In this document: positions 26,110-34,848 of the stretch, piece by piece
Numbering within the stretch: position 1 is the first letter of the stretch
Layout: the number at the start of each line of letters is the position of its first letter
Assembly (NCBI GenBank): GCA_910586535.1
Contig: CAJUHS010000002.1
Coordinates: forward strand, 124,001 to 188,000
Length of the DNA stretch: 64,000 nucleotides
Reading direction: 5' to 3'
Source of the DNA: an uncultured Oscillospiraceae bacterium
GTDB taxonomy: Bacteria > Bacillota > Clostridia > Oscillospirales > Ruminococcaceae
Program-made: the position numbers and the translations under genes
The notes under the pieces: generated by a model
Told to the model about the DNA's origin: nothing
The model's database searches: none
The model's input: the letters and a program-made list of their open reading frames with translations, nothing else

Positions 26110-26138
26110 ATTATACCCGCGTTACTCGGTATAAGCAA
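26110..26138 (-). promoter_or_regulatory. Promoter of the ECF-like gene with an overlapping inverted repeat
   Basis: On the minus strand TTGCTT (26138-26133) and TATAAT (26115-26110) are 17 bases apart. The spacer is bounded by a perfect 7-base inverted repeat TTATACC/GGTATAA (26111-26117 and 26128-26134) that overlaps both boxes, a good position for a repressor. Confidence 0.65.
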
Positions 26139-26311
26139 ATTTCAGGAGTGCTATAATATTCTGTTAATATTTGTGAAAACTGTTAAAATATGCTTTTGCA
26201 GCATCTTTTGTTTTCGGCAAATTCCACATACACAGTAGCTTCGGTAAAAAGGTTTTAAACACACACCGTCATATTGCACAAAAAACTTCTTGCAACAAAG
26301 CTCTATTTGGA

Positions 26312-28483
26312 CTAAACGGTAGAATTTTTTTGTTCTGGACGCATGGTAAGAGATATCCTCTTACGCTTCATATCAACATCAAGTACCCAAACCTTGACAA
26401 CCTCGCCCACCTTGACCGCCTCAAGGGGATGCTTGATATAGCGGTTGCATATTCTGGAAATATGAACCAGACCGTCCTCGTGAACGCCTATATCCACAAA
26501 GCAGCCAAAATCCACGATATTACGGACAGTACCCATAAGCTCCATGCCTGGCTTTAGGTCTTTCAGCTCCATAACATCGCCGCTTCTCAGCAATGGAGGG
26601 GGGAGTTCGTCCCTCGGGTCGCGTCCGGGCTTAGCAAGCTCTTTAAGAATATCTGTGACCGTAGGAACGCCTATGCCTGCTCCGTCTGCGATATTTGGCA
26701 CTCCGATCTTACGCGCTGCTTCGGGTATCTCCGTCAGACCGCCGTCTTTCAAGTCTGCTATGGAGAATCCGCAGCGGTCGATGATCTTTTTCGCCGCTTC
26801 GTAGCTTTCAGGGTGTACTGCGGTGTTGTCCAGAGGGTTCTTTCCTCCGTGTACCCTAAGAAATCCCGCGCACTGTTCAAAGGCTTTAGGACCAAGCTTT
26901 GACACTTTAAGAAGCTGCTTTCTGTCGGTAAACGAACCGTTTTCCTCACGGTACGCAACGATATTTTTGGCAACTGCCGAACTGATACCCGAAATATAGG
27001 ACAGCAGCGAACGGGAAGCTGTATTCAGGTCAACTCCAACGGTATTTACACAATCCTCAACAACGCCTGTGAGAGCTTCGTCCATACGCGCTTTAGGCAT
27101 ATCGTGCTGATACTGACCAACCCCGATAGCTTTCGGGTCAATCTTGACAAGCTCAGCAAGGGGATCCTGCATACGGCGGGCAATGGATACCGCGCTTCTC
27201 AGCGACACGTCGTATTCCGGAAATTCATCAGCCGCCAGCTTTGAGGCTGAGTAAACCGAAGCTCCCGCTTCGGACACCACCATATAGGACACCTTTTCTG
27301 GAAGCTCCTTGATAAGGTCGGCAACAAACGTCTCCGACTCGCGGGAAGCCGTGCCGTTTCCGATAGCTATAATTGAAACTCCGTACTTCTGAATAAGATT
27401 TTTTACCAAAACCTTGCCCTGCTCTATTTTGCGCTGCTCTCCTGTGGTAATATAGGCTACGCCCGTGTCAAGAACCTTTCCTGTATTGTCAACGACGGCA
27501 AGCTTGCAGCCTGTGCGGTATCCGGGGTCAAGGCCAAGAGCGACGCGTCCCTTAATAGGCGGCTGCATAAGAAGCTGGCGCAGATTTGACGCAAACACCT
27601 TAATTGCCGCCTCGCAGGCTTTAGACGTTAAGTCTGCGCGAATTTCCCTCTCCACAGAGGGAAATATAAGCCGTCCGTAACCGTCAACAGCGGCTGATTT
27701 AACAAGTTCTCCGCAGGGAGAATTATTCTTAACATATTTGTCTGTAACAACTTTTTCCCCTCTGCCGTCGGGAACAGCTACGCTCACCTTCAGCTTGTCC
27801 TCACGTTCTCCCCTGTCTATGGCAAGAACGCGGTGTCCGGCTATCCTGAAAACAGGCTCGGAAAAATCGTAATAATTTGAATAAACAGTTTCCTCATCGG
27901 GGTCAGCCGCTTTTGAGGACACCATGCCCTCTTTGGTTATCATTGCACGAAGCGTTTTGCGTAGCTCCGCGTCATCAGAAATATCCTCGGCAATTATATC
28001 CATAGCTCCCTGCAAAGCAGCCGCTCTGTCGGGTACATCCTTTTCGAGGTCTATGTAATTTTCCGCCTCGGCATTAGGGTCGGAGGCAACATTCTGCGCC
28101 ATGATAAATTCTGCAAGAGATTCGAGTCCGCGCTCTCTTGCCACAGAACCGCGGGTCTTGCGCTTGGGCTTGAAAGGACGGTAAATATCCTCTACCTCAA
28201 CGAGTGCAGCGGCTTTTTCGATGGCCGCTGCAATTTCGTCAGTCATCTTACCCTGTTCGGTAATGGACGCCGCAACTTCCTCCTTGCGCTTTTCGAGATT
28301 GCGCAAATAAGTAAGCCTGTCAAATATCTCGCGCAAAAGCTGATCGTCAAGCGAGCCTGTCAGCTCCTTGCGGTAACGTGCGATAAACGGAATAGTCTTG
28401 CCGTCGTCGATAAGCGAAACGGTGTTGTCGATCTGCTCCTGCCTGAGCTTAAACTCTTTGGCAAGGGTCTCGTTAATGTTCAA
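26312..28483 (-). CDS. tex: Tex-family RNA-binding transcription accessory protein
   Basis: A 723-residue nucleic-acid-binding protein found in most bacteria and linked to transcription and ribosome functions. Domains in order: N-terminal helical region (FIARYRKELTGSLDD), a YqgF/RNase-H-like domain with LGLDPGYRTGCKLAV near 315-330, helix-hairpin-helix repeats (about 495-570, with VGVDLNTASRSLLSYISGI), and a C-terminal S1 RNA-binding domain (MGTVRNIVDFGCFVDIGV). The start codon is TTG, with GGGAG seven bases upstream. The gene has its own promoter at 28544-28572. Confidence 0.95.
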   Translation of the reverse strand: MNINETLAKEFKLRQEQIDNTVSLIDDGKTIPFIARYRKELTGSLDDQLLREIFDRLTYLRNLEKRKEEVAASITEQGKMTDEIAAAIEKAAALVEVEDIYRPFKPKRKTRGSVARERGLESLAEFIMAQNVASDPNAEAENYIDLEKDVPDRAAALQGAMDIIAEDISDDAELRKTLRAMITKEGMVSSKAADPDEETVYSNYYDFSEPVFRIAGHRVLAIDRGEREDKLKVSVAVPDGRGEKVVTDKYVKNNSPCGELVKSAAVDGYGRLIFPSVEREIRADLTSKACEAAIKVFASNLRQLLMQPPIKGRVALGLDPGYRTGCKLAVVDNTGKVLDTGVAYITTGEQRKIEQGKVLVKNLIQKYGVSIIAIGNGTASRESETFVADLIKELPEKVSYMVVSEAGASVYSASKLAADEFPEYDVSLRSAVSIARRMQDPLAELVKIDPKAIGVGQYQHDMPKARMDEALTGVVEDCVNTVGVDLNTASRSLLSYISGISSAVAKNIVAYREENGSFTDRKQLLKVSKLGPKAFEQCAGFLRVHGGKNPLDNTAVHPESYEAAKKIIDRCGFSIADLKDGGLTEIPEAARKIGVPNIADGAGIGVPTVTDILKELAKPGRDPRDELPPPLLRSGDVMELKDLKPGMELMGTVRNIVDFGCFVDIGVHEDGLVHISRICNRYIKHPLEAVKVGEVVKVWVLDVDMKRKRISLTMRPEQKNSTV

Positions 28484-28543
28484 AAAAATCTCCCTTTCGG
28501 TTTAAACAGTGATGGGGCGGAAACTGTAAATTTCCACCTTAAT

Positions 28544-28572
28544 ATTATACCACATTTATAAAATTATGGCAA
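28544..28572 (-). promoter_or_regulatory. Promoter of tex
   Basis: On the minus strand TTGCCA (28572-28567) and TATAAT (28549-28544) are separated by 17 bases. The -35 box overlaps the remains of the decayed Xre gene upstream. Confidence 0.75.
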
Positions 28573-28797
28573 GCCCTTTTTGTCGCTGTTATCTTTGCTG
28601 TGCTCCAGAACATCCCCATACCGACAGACGAGTACTCTGCATATGACTAAATCTGCTCGCCTTCGCCTTACCGGTTTTCAGATTAGATAGATTGACATTG
28701 CTTATGCACACATTTTCGGCAAGCTCGTTCATGGACATTTTTCTTTCCGCCATAATGCAGTCAAGCCGCAGAATCGTGTAGATTTTAAAAGCATAAA
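28564..28797 (-). pseudogene. Broken YozG-type Xre regulator
   Basis: Minus-strand translation shows the typical short Xre regulator: YTILRLDCIMAERK, then MSMNELAENVCISNVNLSN and LKTGKAKASRFS. At that point the frame leaves the family; the expected continuation (ICRVLVCRYGDVLEHSKDN) is found in another frame and ends at a TAA at 28566-28564. A few codons are missing between the two parts, so a small deletion with frameshift is the simplest reading. No proper start codon or ribosome binding site remains at the front. The gene is a remnant of a roughly 70-residue regulator. Confidence 0.75.
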
Positions 28798-28876
28798 TCT
28801 TACTGCGGACGAAATATTACCGTTAAAAAATATCAGATAAAATCTTATAAAAAGCTTATAAAATTTATAAAAGCAC

Positions 28877-28917
28877 TTGCATATTTTTTCAAAATCTGCT
28901 ATAACTAATATAGCAGA
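28877..28917 (+). promoter_or_regulatory. Promoter of the deaminase gene with a palindrome over the -10 box
   Basis: TTGCAT (28877-28882) and TATAAC (28900-28905) are separated by 17 bases. A perfect 9-base inverted repeat TCTGCTATA/TATAGCAGA (28895-28903 and 28909-28917) covers the -10 box and the start site, which suggests an operator. Upstream, 28798-28876 is A+T-rich with repeats of TTATAAAA and no gene. Confidence 0.6.
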
Positions 28918-28981
28918 AAAACAAAAGCGTGAAAATAAGAGGTTTTTACCCGCATTTTAAATTACGAAAGGAATGACTGTT

Positions 28982-29479
28982 ATGGAATACTATAAAAGAC
29001 GCGATAAAATAAACTATTATCTCGATATAGCGGAAACTGTTCTGGAAAGAGGCACCTGTATCCGCCGCAACTTCGGCGCGATAATCGTCAGCAATGACCG
29101 TATCGTTTCCACAGGATATGTGGGAGCCCCCCGCGGCAGAGCAAACTGCGTTGATATGGGATACTGCACCCGTGAAAAGCTTAAAGTGCCCAAGGGACAG
29201 CGGTACGAGCTATGCAGAAGCGTCCACGCGGAAGCAAACGCCATTATTGCCGCTGACAGAAACGATATGTTGGGAGCAACGCTCTATCTCGCATGCCATG
29301 ACGCAAAGACAGGAGAGCTTTACGGTGACGTTGAACCGTGTTCTATGTGCAAAAGAATGATAATCAACGCCGGTATTTCCACAGTCATAATCCGAAATAC
29401 AAAGGATACATACACTACTATCAACGTTGAGAGCTGGATAGACAAGGACGATTCAATTGAAGGTACGGCAGGATACTAA
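28982..29479 (+). CDS. dCMP/cytidine deaminase family protein (ComEB-like)
   Basis: A 165-residue zinc-dependent deaminase. The zinc motif is complete: HAEANAIIAA with the histidine ligand and catalytic glutamate, and EPCSMCKRMI with the two cysteine ligands. The insert between core strands (GYCTREKLKVPKGQRYELC) fits the ComEB/dCMP deaminase type rather than small cytidine deaminases. It would make dUMP from dCMP for thymidylate synthesis. The start at 28982 is favoured because AAAGGA lies nine bases before it; an ATG at 28973 abuts the binding site. It has its own promoter and ends at a long bidirectional terminator. Confidence 0.85.
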   Translation: MEYYKRRDKINYYLDIAETVLERGTCIRRNFGAIIVSNDRIVSTGYVGAPRGRANCVDMGYCTREKLKVPKGQRYELCRSVHAEANAIIAADRNDMLGATLYLACHDAKTGELYGDVEPCSMCKRMIINAGISTVIIRNTKDTYTTINVESWIDKDDSIEGTAGY

Positions 29480-29527
29480 AACATAATAAAAACGGCGGAC
29501 ATCAGTTCGCCGTTTTTATTATGTTTT
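29478..29527. terminator. Long bidirectional terminator between the deaminase gene and hslO
   Basis: Two arms, each about 20 bases, centred near 29502. The GC core CGGCG/CGCCG (29493-29497 and 29508-29512) is extended by matching A- and T-rich arms out to 29478 and 29527, serving both convergent genes. Confidence 0.9.
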
Positions 29528-30399
29528 TATCTCTTGCTGAGATCAATAATCTCGTCCTTTGAAAAAATGTACTTCTTGTCGCAGAAGTGACAGCAAACCT
29601 CAGCAGAGTCCTGTTCCTCAGCCATCTTGACAAGCTCTTCCCTGCCAAGACTGACCAATGCCCGCTCCACGCGTTCTTTGCTGCAATCACACTTATAGTT
29701 CACTTCAAATGAATCCATAACTTCCGGTTCAAGTCCGTCAAGAACGCTTTTGGCAATATCCTCCGCAGACATTCCCGAATCAAGCATTGACGTTACGGGA
29801 GGAAGTTTGTTTACATTAGCTTCAAGAATATCTATGCAGCTCTCGTCCGCAAAAGGAAGAAGCTGTATCAGATAACCTCCCGCAGCCTTTACTGTAAGGT
29901 CGGGATTTACAAGCACACCCAGTCCACATACTGTGGGAATCTGTTCACTTACCGCGAAATAGTTTGCTATATCTTCGGCGATCTCTCCCGACACGATAGG
30001 TACCTGTCCCACATAAGGTTCCTTCAGACCCAAATCCTTGACCACGGAAAGAGTACCGTCATTTCCCACCGCGCCCGAAACATCAAGCTTTCCGTATCTG
30101 TTCAGAGGAAGCTCCACTATAGGGTTTCCTACGTAGGATTTAACATTTCCCCTGCTGTCGGAGACCGCGATAAGAATACCCGTTGCTCCCCCACCGTTCA
30201 TGCGTATTGTAACCGAATCATTTTCACCCTTCAGACCGTTTCCTATCAAAGACGCAGCTATAGACAATCTGCCCAGAGCCGCTGTAACAACTGCCGACGT
30301 TCTGTGGATTCTTTCTATTTCGGAAACTATATCAAGAGCGTCTATTGCAGAAGCAACCACAGACGCGTCCTTTGAGATCGTTCTGACTATTTTTGCCAT
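29527..30399 (-). CDS. hslO: Hsp33 redox-regulated chaperone
   Basis: A cytoplasmic holdase chaperone activated by oxidative stress. The 290-residue protein has the Hsp33 N-terminal domain (RMNGGGATGILIAVSD, YVGNPIVELPLN) and the C-terminal redox switch with the four zinc-binding cysteines in YKCDCSKERV and CCHFCDKKY. The length is normal. It ends at the shared terminator with the deaminase gene. Confidence 0.95.
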   Translation of the reverse strand: MAKIVRTISKDASVVASAIDALDIVSEIERIHRTSAVVTAALGRLSIAASLIGNGLKGENDSVTIRMNGGGATGILIAVSDSRGNVKSYVGNPIVELPLNRYGKLDVSGAVGNDGTLSVVKDLGLKEPYVGQVPIVSGEIAEDIANYFAVSEQIPTVCGLGVLVNPDLTVKAAGGYLIQLLPFADESCIDILEANVNKLPPVTSMLDSGMSAEDIAKSVLDGLEPEVMDSFEVNYKCDCSKERVERALVSLGREELVKMAEEQDSAEVCCHFCDKKYIFSKDEIIDLSKR

Positions 30400-30437
30400 A
30401 TTTTTTATCCTTTAGTAATCTATAATTTTGGGATATA

Positions 30438-31199
30438 TCAGCATACCTTTTTTGCAGCATAAACCAACTTTTCACTGTCAGCTTTAGGAGGATCGAAAGA
30501 ATCGTAGTCGTACTTCCCGACTATCTCAAAGCCGCACTTTTCAAGAAGTACGTCAATAATGCTTTCTTCAAATGCAATCTCGGAAAATTCGTCCTCATAT
30601 CGCCTGTAGAGACCGCTTTCATCACGCTCAAAAAAGTCCAACGACATATCCACACGATTATCCTTTTCGCTGTAGAAATTCTGCCAAACGCAGTAGATGC
30701 CGTCAAGATCGTAAACAAAAGTATTGTCTCCCAGAATATTTTTATGCTTATAAGGAGTGTTTATATCAAAAAGAAAAAGCCCATCAGGTTCACAGAAAAG
30801 CGAAACCCTCTCAAAAGCCTTTTCGATATCCGCAAGGCTTGAAAGATGATTTATGCTGTCTAAAGCGCATACTATGACGTCTATAGTACCGAACATATCC
30901 AGCTTTGTCATATCCTGGCAAAGATACTGGATACTAAGTCCGCTTTCAAATTTCTTGTCGAGAGCGGCATTAAGCATATCCTCGGAACTGTCCACGCCGA
31001 TAACGTCATACCCCATTATACTGAAAGCCTCTGATAAGCTGCCCGTACCGCAGGCAAGATCAAGCAGAATATTTTTCCTGCCGCCGTGTCTTTTTATCAG
31101 CGAGTCAAAATATTCTGCTCTTTCTCGGTATGAAATATTTTCGGTAAGCGCGTCATAAAAATAGGCAAAACTGCGATATCCTCCGCTGTATCCGCTCAT
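30438..31199 (-). CDS. Class I SAM-dependent methyltransferase
   Basis: A 253-residue methyltransferase of the type that often accompanies the YerC-like regulator in Clostridia. Motif I is LLDLACGTGSLSEAF near residue 41, followed by VIGVDSSEDML and ICALDSINHLSS-like positions (IVCALDSINHL), then a C-terminal antiparallel sheet region. The substrate is unknown. It overlaps the upstream yerC-type gene by four bases in the ATGA form, so the two are translationally coupled. Confidence 0.8.
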   Translation of the reverse strand: MSGYSGGYRSFAYFYDALTENISYRERAEYFDSLIKRHGGRKNILLDLACGTGSLSEAFSIMGYDVIGVDSSEDMLNAALDKKFESGLSIQYLCQDMTKLDMFGTIDVIVCALDSINHLSSLADIEKAFERVSLFCEPDGLFLFDINTPYKHKNILGDNTFVYDLDGIYCVWQNFYSEKDNRVDMSLDFFERDESGLYRRYEDEFSEIAFEESIIDVLLEKCGFEIVGKYDYDSFDPPKADSEKLVYAAKKVC

Positions 31200-31495
31200 T
31201 TTTCTGATTCTTCCTTAAGGCGGTCAAACACGAGAGCATAGCCGTCGCTGCCATAGTTGAGCGTTCTGTTTACACGGCTGATAGTAGCGGTACTTGCGCC
31301 GGTCTCGGCAACAATATCGCTGTAAACCCTTTTCTGAACCAGCATTGTGGCTACCTGCATTCTCTGAGACATAGCCTTAAGCTCCAGAACCGTACAGAGA
31401 TCCTCAAAAAATTTGTAGCACTCATCTGTGTTTTCAAGGGTAAGAACAGCCTTGAAAAGCGCGTCCATATGTTCGTCCTTAAGCTTATTATTCAT
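31196..31495 (-). CDS. YerC/YecD-family TrpR-like regulator
   Basis: A 99-residue DNA-binding protein with the TrpR-type helix-turn-helix, including the segment ELKAMSQRMQVATMLVQKR and the recognition-helix region ETGASTATISRVNRTL. Bacillus YerC belongs to the same family. The regulated genes are unknown; it is coupled to the following methyltransferase gene. Confidence 0.85.
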   Translation of the reverse strand: MNNKLKDEHMDALFKAVLTLENTDECYKFFEDLCTVLELKAMSQRMQVATMLVQKRVYSDIVAETGASTATISRVNRTLNYGSDGYALVFDRLKEESEK

Positions 31496-31638
31496 ACTGA
31501 AATGTTCCTTTCTTGTTGTAATACTGATTTTGATCTCAAATCAGGATAATGTAACAGCAAGGAAGCTTGCTTAAAGTTATTTTAACATATTATAGTGAAA
31601 AAGTAAAGAGCTTTTTCAATTTTTCTGTAAGAACATTT

Positions 31639-32292
31639 TTATTGACGTATCAGCTTTTTTGCCCAAAGGAACAGCGTATCGGACATCTTGTCAAAATCCG
31701 CCTTGCCTCCGCTTTTCAAATGCAGGAACGTCCCGATAATAGTCTGTTCATCCATGTCTGCCAGATTAAAAAGTTCTTTTTGAAGCTTAACGTATTTTCC
31801 GGTCTGCCTGAAATAAACCGCCTGTACGACAAACGATGCCGACTTGTACAAGCCGCGGAGGATATCTTCGCTTTTCTCGTACAACATATTATGAACGCAG
31901 CCGTGATAGATATTGCAGACTCCTATCCTGACCGCACGGTCAACAGCGGAACCGTCAATATACTTCAAAAGCTCGTCAAGGCTTCCGACGATCGGGGTCG
32001 TATCATAGAAAAACTGAAACAAATCGGACGGTTCCCAATTGTTAAGCTCGTTTCTGCCGCTGAAAAACCCGCAGACAAGCTCGCGGTTCGGAAGTCCGTC
32101 AAGCATATTTCCGTAAGTACGGATATCTTCCGGAAATATCTCGTCCAGTATCACAACAAGATCTATATCGCTTGTCTCTGTCGCTTCTCCCCGACCGTAG
32201 CTGCCCTGAAGTCCTACAAACCATATACGGGTTCCAAAAGTTTTCTGTAAAGCTTCGGAAAAGTTATTTATCCATTTATTAATGTCTATCAT
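31639..32292 (-). CDS. Nucleotidyltransferase-domain protein
   Basis: About 217 residues, with an N-terminal Pol-beta-type nucleotidyltransferase motif GSYGRGEATETSDIDLVV, which holds the GS and the two metal-binding aspartates. The rest is helical, as in proteins related to antibiotic adenylyltransferases and GlnD-like domains. The target (small molecule, protein or nucleic acid) is unknown. The start at 32292, with AAGGG nine bases upstream, avoids overlap with lysA, which ends at 32306. Confidence 0.72.
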   Translation of the reverse strand: MIDINKWINNFSEALQKTFGTRIWFVGLQGSYGRGEATETSDIDLVVILDEIFPEDIRTYGNMLDGLPNRELVCGFFSGRNELNNWEPSDLFQFFYDTTPIVGSLDELLKYIDGSAVDRAVRIGVCNIYHGCVHNMLYEKSEDILRGLYKSASFVVQAVYFRQTGKYVKLQKELFNLADMDEQTIIGTFLHLKSGGKADFDKMSDTLFLWAKKLIRQ

Positions 32293-32305
32293 ATTCAAAG
32301 TACCC

Positions 32306-33604
32306 TTATATGTCGTTCCTGACAATATCATCAAATGTCTCTCTCTTAACAATTATCCTTGAAGTACCGTCCTTTACCATAACAACTGGCGGTTTAGGTA
32401 TACGATTATAGTTCGAAGACATGGAGTAATTATAAGCTCCCGTTGCAAGGACTGCAATTATATCCCCCTCCTCGGTGCGCTGAATGGGTGCGCCCTCTCC
32501 GAGCAGGTCTCCGCTTTCGCAGCATTTTCCTGCCACCGTGACAGTCTCGCTTTTCGGTTCTGAAGCCCTCACCGCGTTTACAAAGTCATACTTGGACTTA
32601 TAGAGCGCATATCTGGGGTTATCCCCCATTCCACCGTCAACAGAAACGTAGGTGCGGATATTGGGTATATGCTTGATACCGCCTACAGTGTACAAGGTTA
32701 TACCCGCAGGCCCCGTAATAGAACGCCCCGGCTCAATAAGAATAAAAGGCAGTTTAAAATTTTTCTCGGCGCAGACAGCCTTTACCTTTTCGGATACCTT
32801 TTCCATGTAATTGTCATAAGGTACGGGCGAGTCCGCATCGGTGTACTTGATTCCGAAGCCGCCTCCCAAATCAAGCTCTTTTATCTCGTAACCAAGCTCA
32901 TCCCTTACCTGAGCTATAAAGTTCATCATTACCTCAGCGGCAAGGACAAAGGGGTCTATATCGAATATCTGGCTTCCGATATGGCAATGCAGTCCCGAAA
33001 GCTCAATATGCTCAAGAGAAATCGCTTTTTTGACCGCCTCTAACGCCTCGCCTGTCTCAAGTGCGAAACCGAATTTGCTGTCTATCTGTCCTGTTCTGAC
33101 AAAATCATGAGTATGAGCGTCAATGCCGGGTTTTATCCTAAACATTATATTCGCCTTTGCACCGCGCTCGCAGGAAAGTCTGTTAAGACGTTCCAGTTCG
33201 AAAATGTTGTCCACAACTATCCTGCCGACATTTTTTTCAAGAGCCATCAACAGCTCCTCGTCAGTTTTGTTGTTGCCGTGGAAACATACCTTTTCCATAT
33301 GGAAGCCCACGCTTGCCGCAGTATAAAGTTCTCCTGCGGAAACCACGTCCAGTCCCATATCCTCGCTCATCATTATCCTGTACATCTCTTTACAGCAGAA
33401 AACCTTGCTCGCATAGCACACAAGACCTTTTCCTCCGTAATAGCGGTCTATAGACTGCTTGAAGCTGCGGCAGTTTTCGCGCAGCAAGTCCTCGTCCATA
33501 ACATAAAGCGGCGTACCGTACTCCTTTGCAAGATCGACAGTATCAAGTCCGCCTATAGTAAGATGTCCCTTTTCATTCACCGATAAATTTTTTGATACAA
33601 ACAT
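32306..33604 (-). CDS. lysA: Diaminopimelate decarboxylase
   Basis: Decarboxylates meso-diaminopimelate to L-lysine with pyridoxal phosphate, the last step of lysine synthesis. The 432-residue protein has the PLP-lysine region LVCYASKVFCCKEM, the HIGSQIFD histidine motif, ELDLGGGFGIKY, and EPGRSITGPAG for phosphate binding, and the CESGDLLGEG cysteine that closes the active site. The start follows AAAGGAG. The upstream region is interrupted by the repeat-bearing insert at 33605-35750, so the native lysA promoter may have been displaced; transcription probably now enters from the insert. Confidence 0.96.
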   Translation of the reverse strand: MFVSKNLSVNEKGHLTIGGLDTVDLAKEYGTPLYVMDEDLLRENCRSFKQSIDRYYGGKGLVCYASKVFCCKEMYRIMMSEDMGLDVVSAGELYTAASVGFHMEKVCFHGNNKTDEELLMALEKNVGRIVVDNIFELERLNRLSCERGAKANIMFRIKPGIDAHTHDFVRTGQIDSKFGFALETGEALEAVKKAISLEHIELSGLHCHIGSQIFDIDPFVLAAEVMMNFIAQVRDELGYEIKELDLGGGFGIKYTDADSPVPYDNYMEKVSEKVKAVCAEKNFKLPFILIEPGRSITGPAGITLYTVGGIKHIPNIRTYVSVDGGMGDNPRYALYKSKYDFVNAVRASEPKSETVTVAGKCCESGDLLGEGAPIQRTEEGDIIAVLATGAYNYSMSSNYNRIPKPPVVMVKDGTSRIIVKRETFDDIVRNDI

Positions 33605-33618
33605 TTTTTATGCTCCTT

Positions 33619-33660
33619 TCAAGCTTTGGTTAAGTGTTGTATTCCACCCAATAAACATAA
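33619..33660. repeat. Left outer half-copy of the 105-bp repeat
   Basis: These 42 bases align with the right half of the full repeats (34411-34457 and 34907-34953), beginning TCAAGCTTTGG and sharing the TATTCC block, with one gap and several differences. The matching left half is absent; instead the lysA ribosome binding site follows. Confidence 0.6.
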
Positions 33661-33662
33661 GC

Positions 33663-34316
33663 CTACATTACCCCTATTATCATCATAACTGCACCCGGTA
33701 AGTTTGCCAATGCGTGCATAATGATGCTTGAATAAATATTTCTATTGTTCTTTATATAAAAGGTTGTCAAACCAATTGAGAGTGGAAGATAATAGAAAAA
33801 TTCCCTCAATTCGTATAAGTGAATACAATCAAATACAATTATGGATATTATAGCCATAATTGTTATCACAGCTTTATTTCTTTTATTGACCCACCCAATT
33901 AATGATTCCCTAAAAGTTAGTTCTTCTATGAATGGAGTAAATATTGACATCATGATACAAGTTAAAATTGGAGGTATTGTATCCGCCATTGCTCCAACCG
34001 TTTCTGTATTTTGCGTCTTAAAACTCCCATTAACAATGTATTGAAACAGATATGCTAATACTGAAGCTGCAGCTAGCCAAATAAGCAGTTCAATAAAAAA
34101 AATCCGCCAACTCTTTATTTCTTTTTTAAACTGATCCCATTTGCTTAAAAGCTCTTTGTTCCAAATAGCAATAACAACTGCAATCAAAACGGCATAGACT
34201 GTAAACGATGCCCACGACCTATTCATTCCTGTTGCCACTAACACTTCCCATAATCCAAAATTGATTAAGAAGAAAAAAACGACATTGATAACTGATTTTA
34301 AAATTGTTTTCTTCAT
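33663..34316 (-). CDS. CPBP-family intramembrane metalloprotease (CAAX/bacteriocin-processing type)
   Basis: A 217-residue membrane protein with about six hydrophobic segments. The family motifs are present: EELTFRESLIGW (the paired glutamates and arginine of motif 1) and the later HALANLPG (motif 2 histidine). Proteins of this type process prenylated proteins or confer bacteriocin self-immunity. The ATG at 34316 has AAAGG at better spacing than the ATG at 34322. It is the last gene of a three-unit repeat-bounded insert and is more A+T-rich than its neighbours. Confidence 0.82.
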   Translation of the reverse strand: MKKTILKSVINVVFFFLINFGLWEVLVATGMNRSWASFTVYAVLIAVVIAIWNKELLSKWDQFKKEIKSWRIFFIELLIWLAAASVLAYLFQYIVNGSFKTQNTETVGAMADTIPPILTCIMMSIFTPFIEELTFRESLIGWVNKRNKAVITIMAIISIIVFDCIHLYELREFFYYLPLSIGLTTFYIKNNRNIYSSIIMHALANLPGAVMMIIGVM

Positions 34317-34352
34317 ATGCATTATCCTTTTTCATATATATCTGCTGTGTCT

Positions 34353-34457
34353 AAATTACGATTTGTCAAGCAGTATTTCTGCCTATCATTATAATATACA
34401 ATACAATAAATCAAACTTTGGGTCACGCGTTATATTCCGTTCGATAAACATGAATTT
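34353..34457. repeat. 105-bp repeat, copy between the CPBP gene and the 100-residue ORF
   Basis: Aligns without gaps to 34849-34953, with 92 of 105 bases identical by eye, including a run of more than 30 identical bases around CATTATAATATACAATAC. It contains a possible promoter on the minus strand (TTGATT and TATAAT with a short 15-base spacer) pointing at the CPBP gene. Its ends are an imperfect inverted repeat. Confidence 0.88.
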
Positions 34458-34474
34458 GCCGCTGTTGAAATAAA

Positions 34475-34777
34475 TCATACTGTACTTTTAGAAAATTTTA
34501 TAAATTCATATGGCAATCCTATATCTTCAGAATATTTACAGATTTCTATCTTTTCGTCATCATTCATTTCGTCATAGAAAGGGCGATCTGATACTTTCCA
34601 GTATGTTTTAACTTCGTCTATTTTCAATATATCACCCCATGGGGCAATATATAATTCCCCAACTTTATATTTCCCGATTTCTTTATATACCCTCGTGGTA
34701 TAACAATACCCCAGTTTATTTAAATAATTTTGAATTGACTCATATTCATGTTCAGGGAATGATATTTCTTCAAACAT
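34475..34777 (-). CDS. 100-residue cytoplasmic protein, possible ASCH/PUA-like fold
   Basis: An intact small gene. The middle of the protein, YTTRVYKEIGKYKVGELY followed by PWGDILKIDEVK, resembles the beta-barrel core of ASCH-type (PUA-like) domains, with the Thr-Arg and Gly-Glu positions often seen there. The C-terminus is helical and charged. I cannot assign a function. No clear ribosome binding site is visible before the ATG at 34777. It is the middle unit of the repeat-bounded insert. Confidence 0.6.
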   Translation of the reverse strand: MFEEISFPEHEYESIQNYLNKLGYCYTTRVYKEIGKYKVGELYIAPWGDILKIDEVKTYWKVSDRPFYDEMNDDEKIEICKYSEDIGLPYEFIKFSKSTV

Positions 34778-34848
34778 ACAATAAACCTACTAACAATGTA
34801 AAATATAAAATTTATGAAAAATGTTCAATACAAAATAATATTTAATAC

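Noticed and set aside
26079..26311. Riboswitch before the ECF-like gene
   Set aside because: ECF genes often have riboswitches, but the promoter at 26110-26138 leaves only about 30 bases of leader, too short for one.
31567..32250. Plus-strand frame of about 227 codons opposite the nucleotidyltransferase gene
   Set aside because: The minus-strand gene carries a clear nucleotidyltransferase motif; the opposite frame has none.
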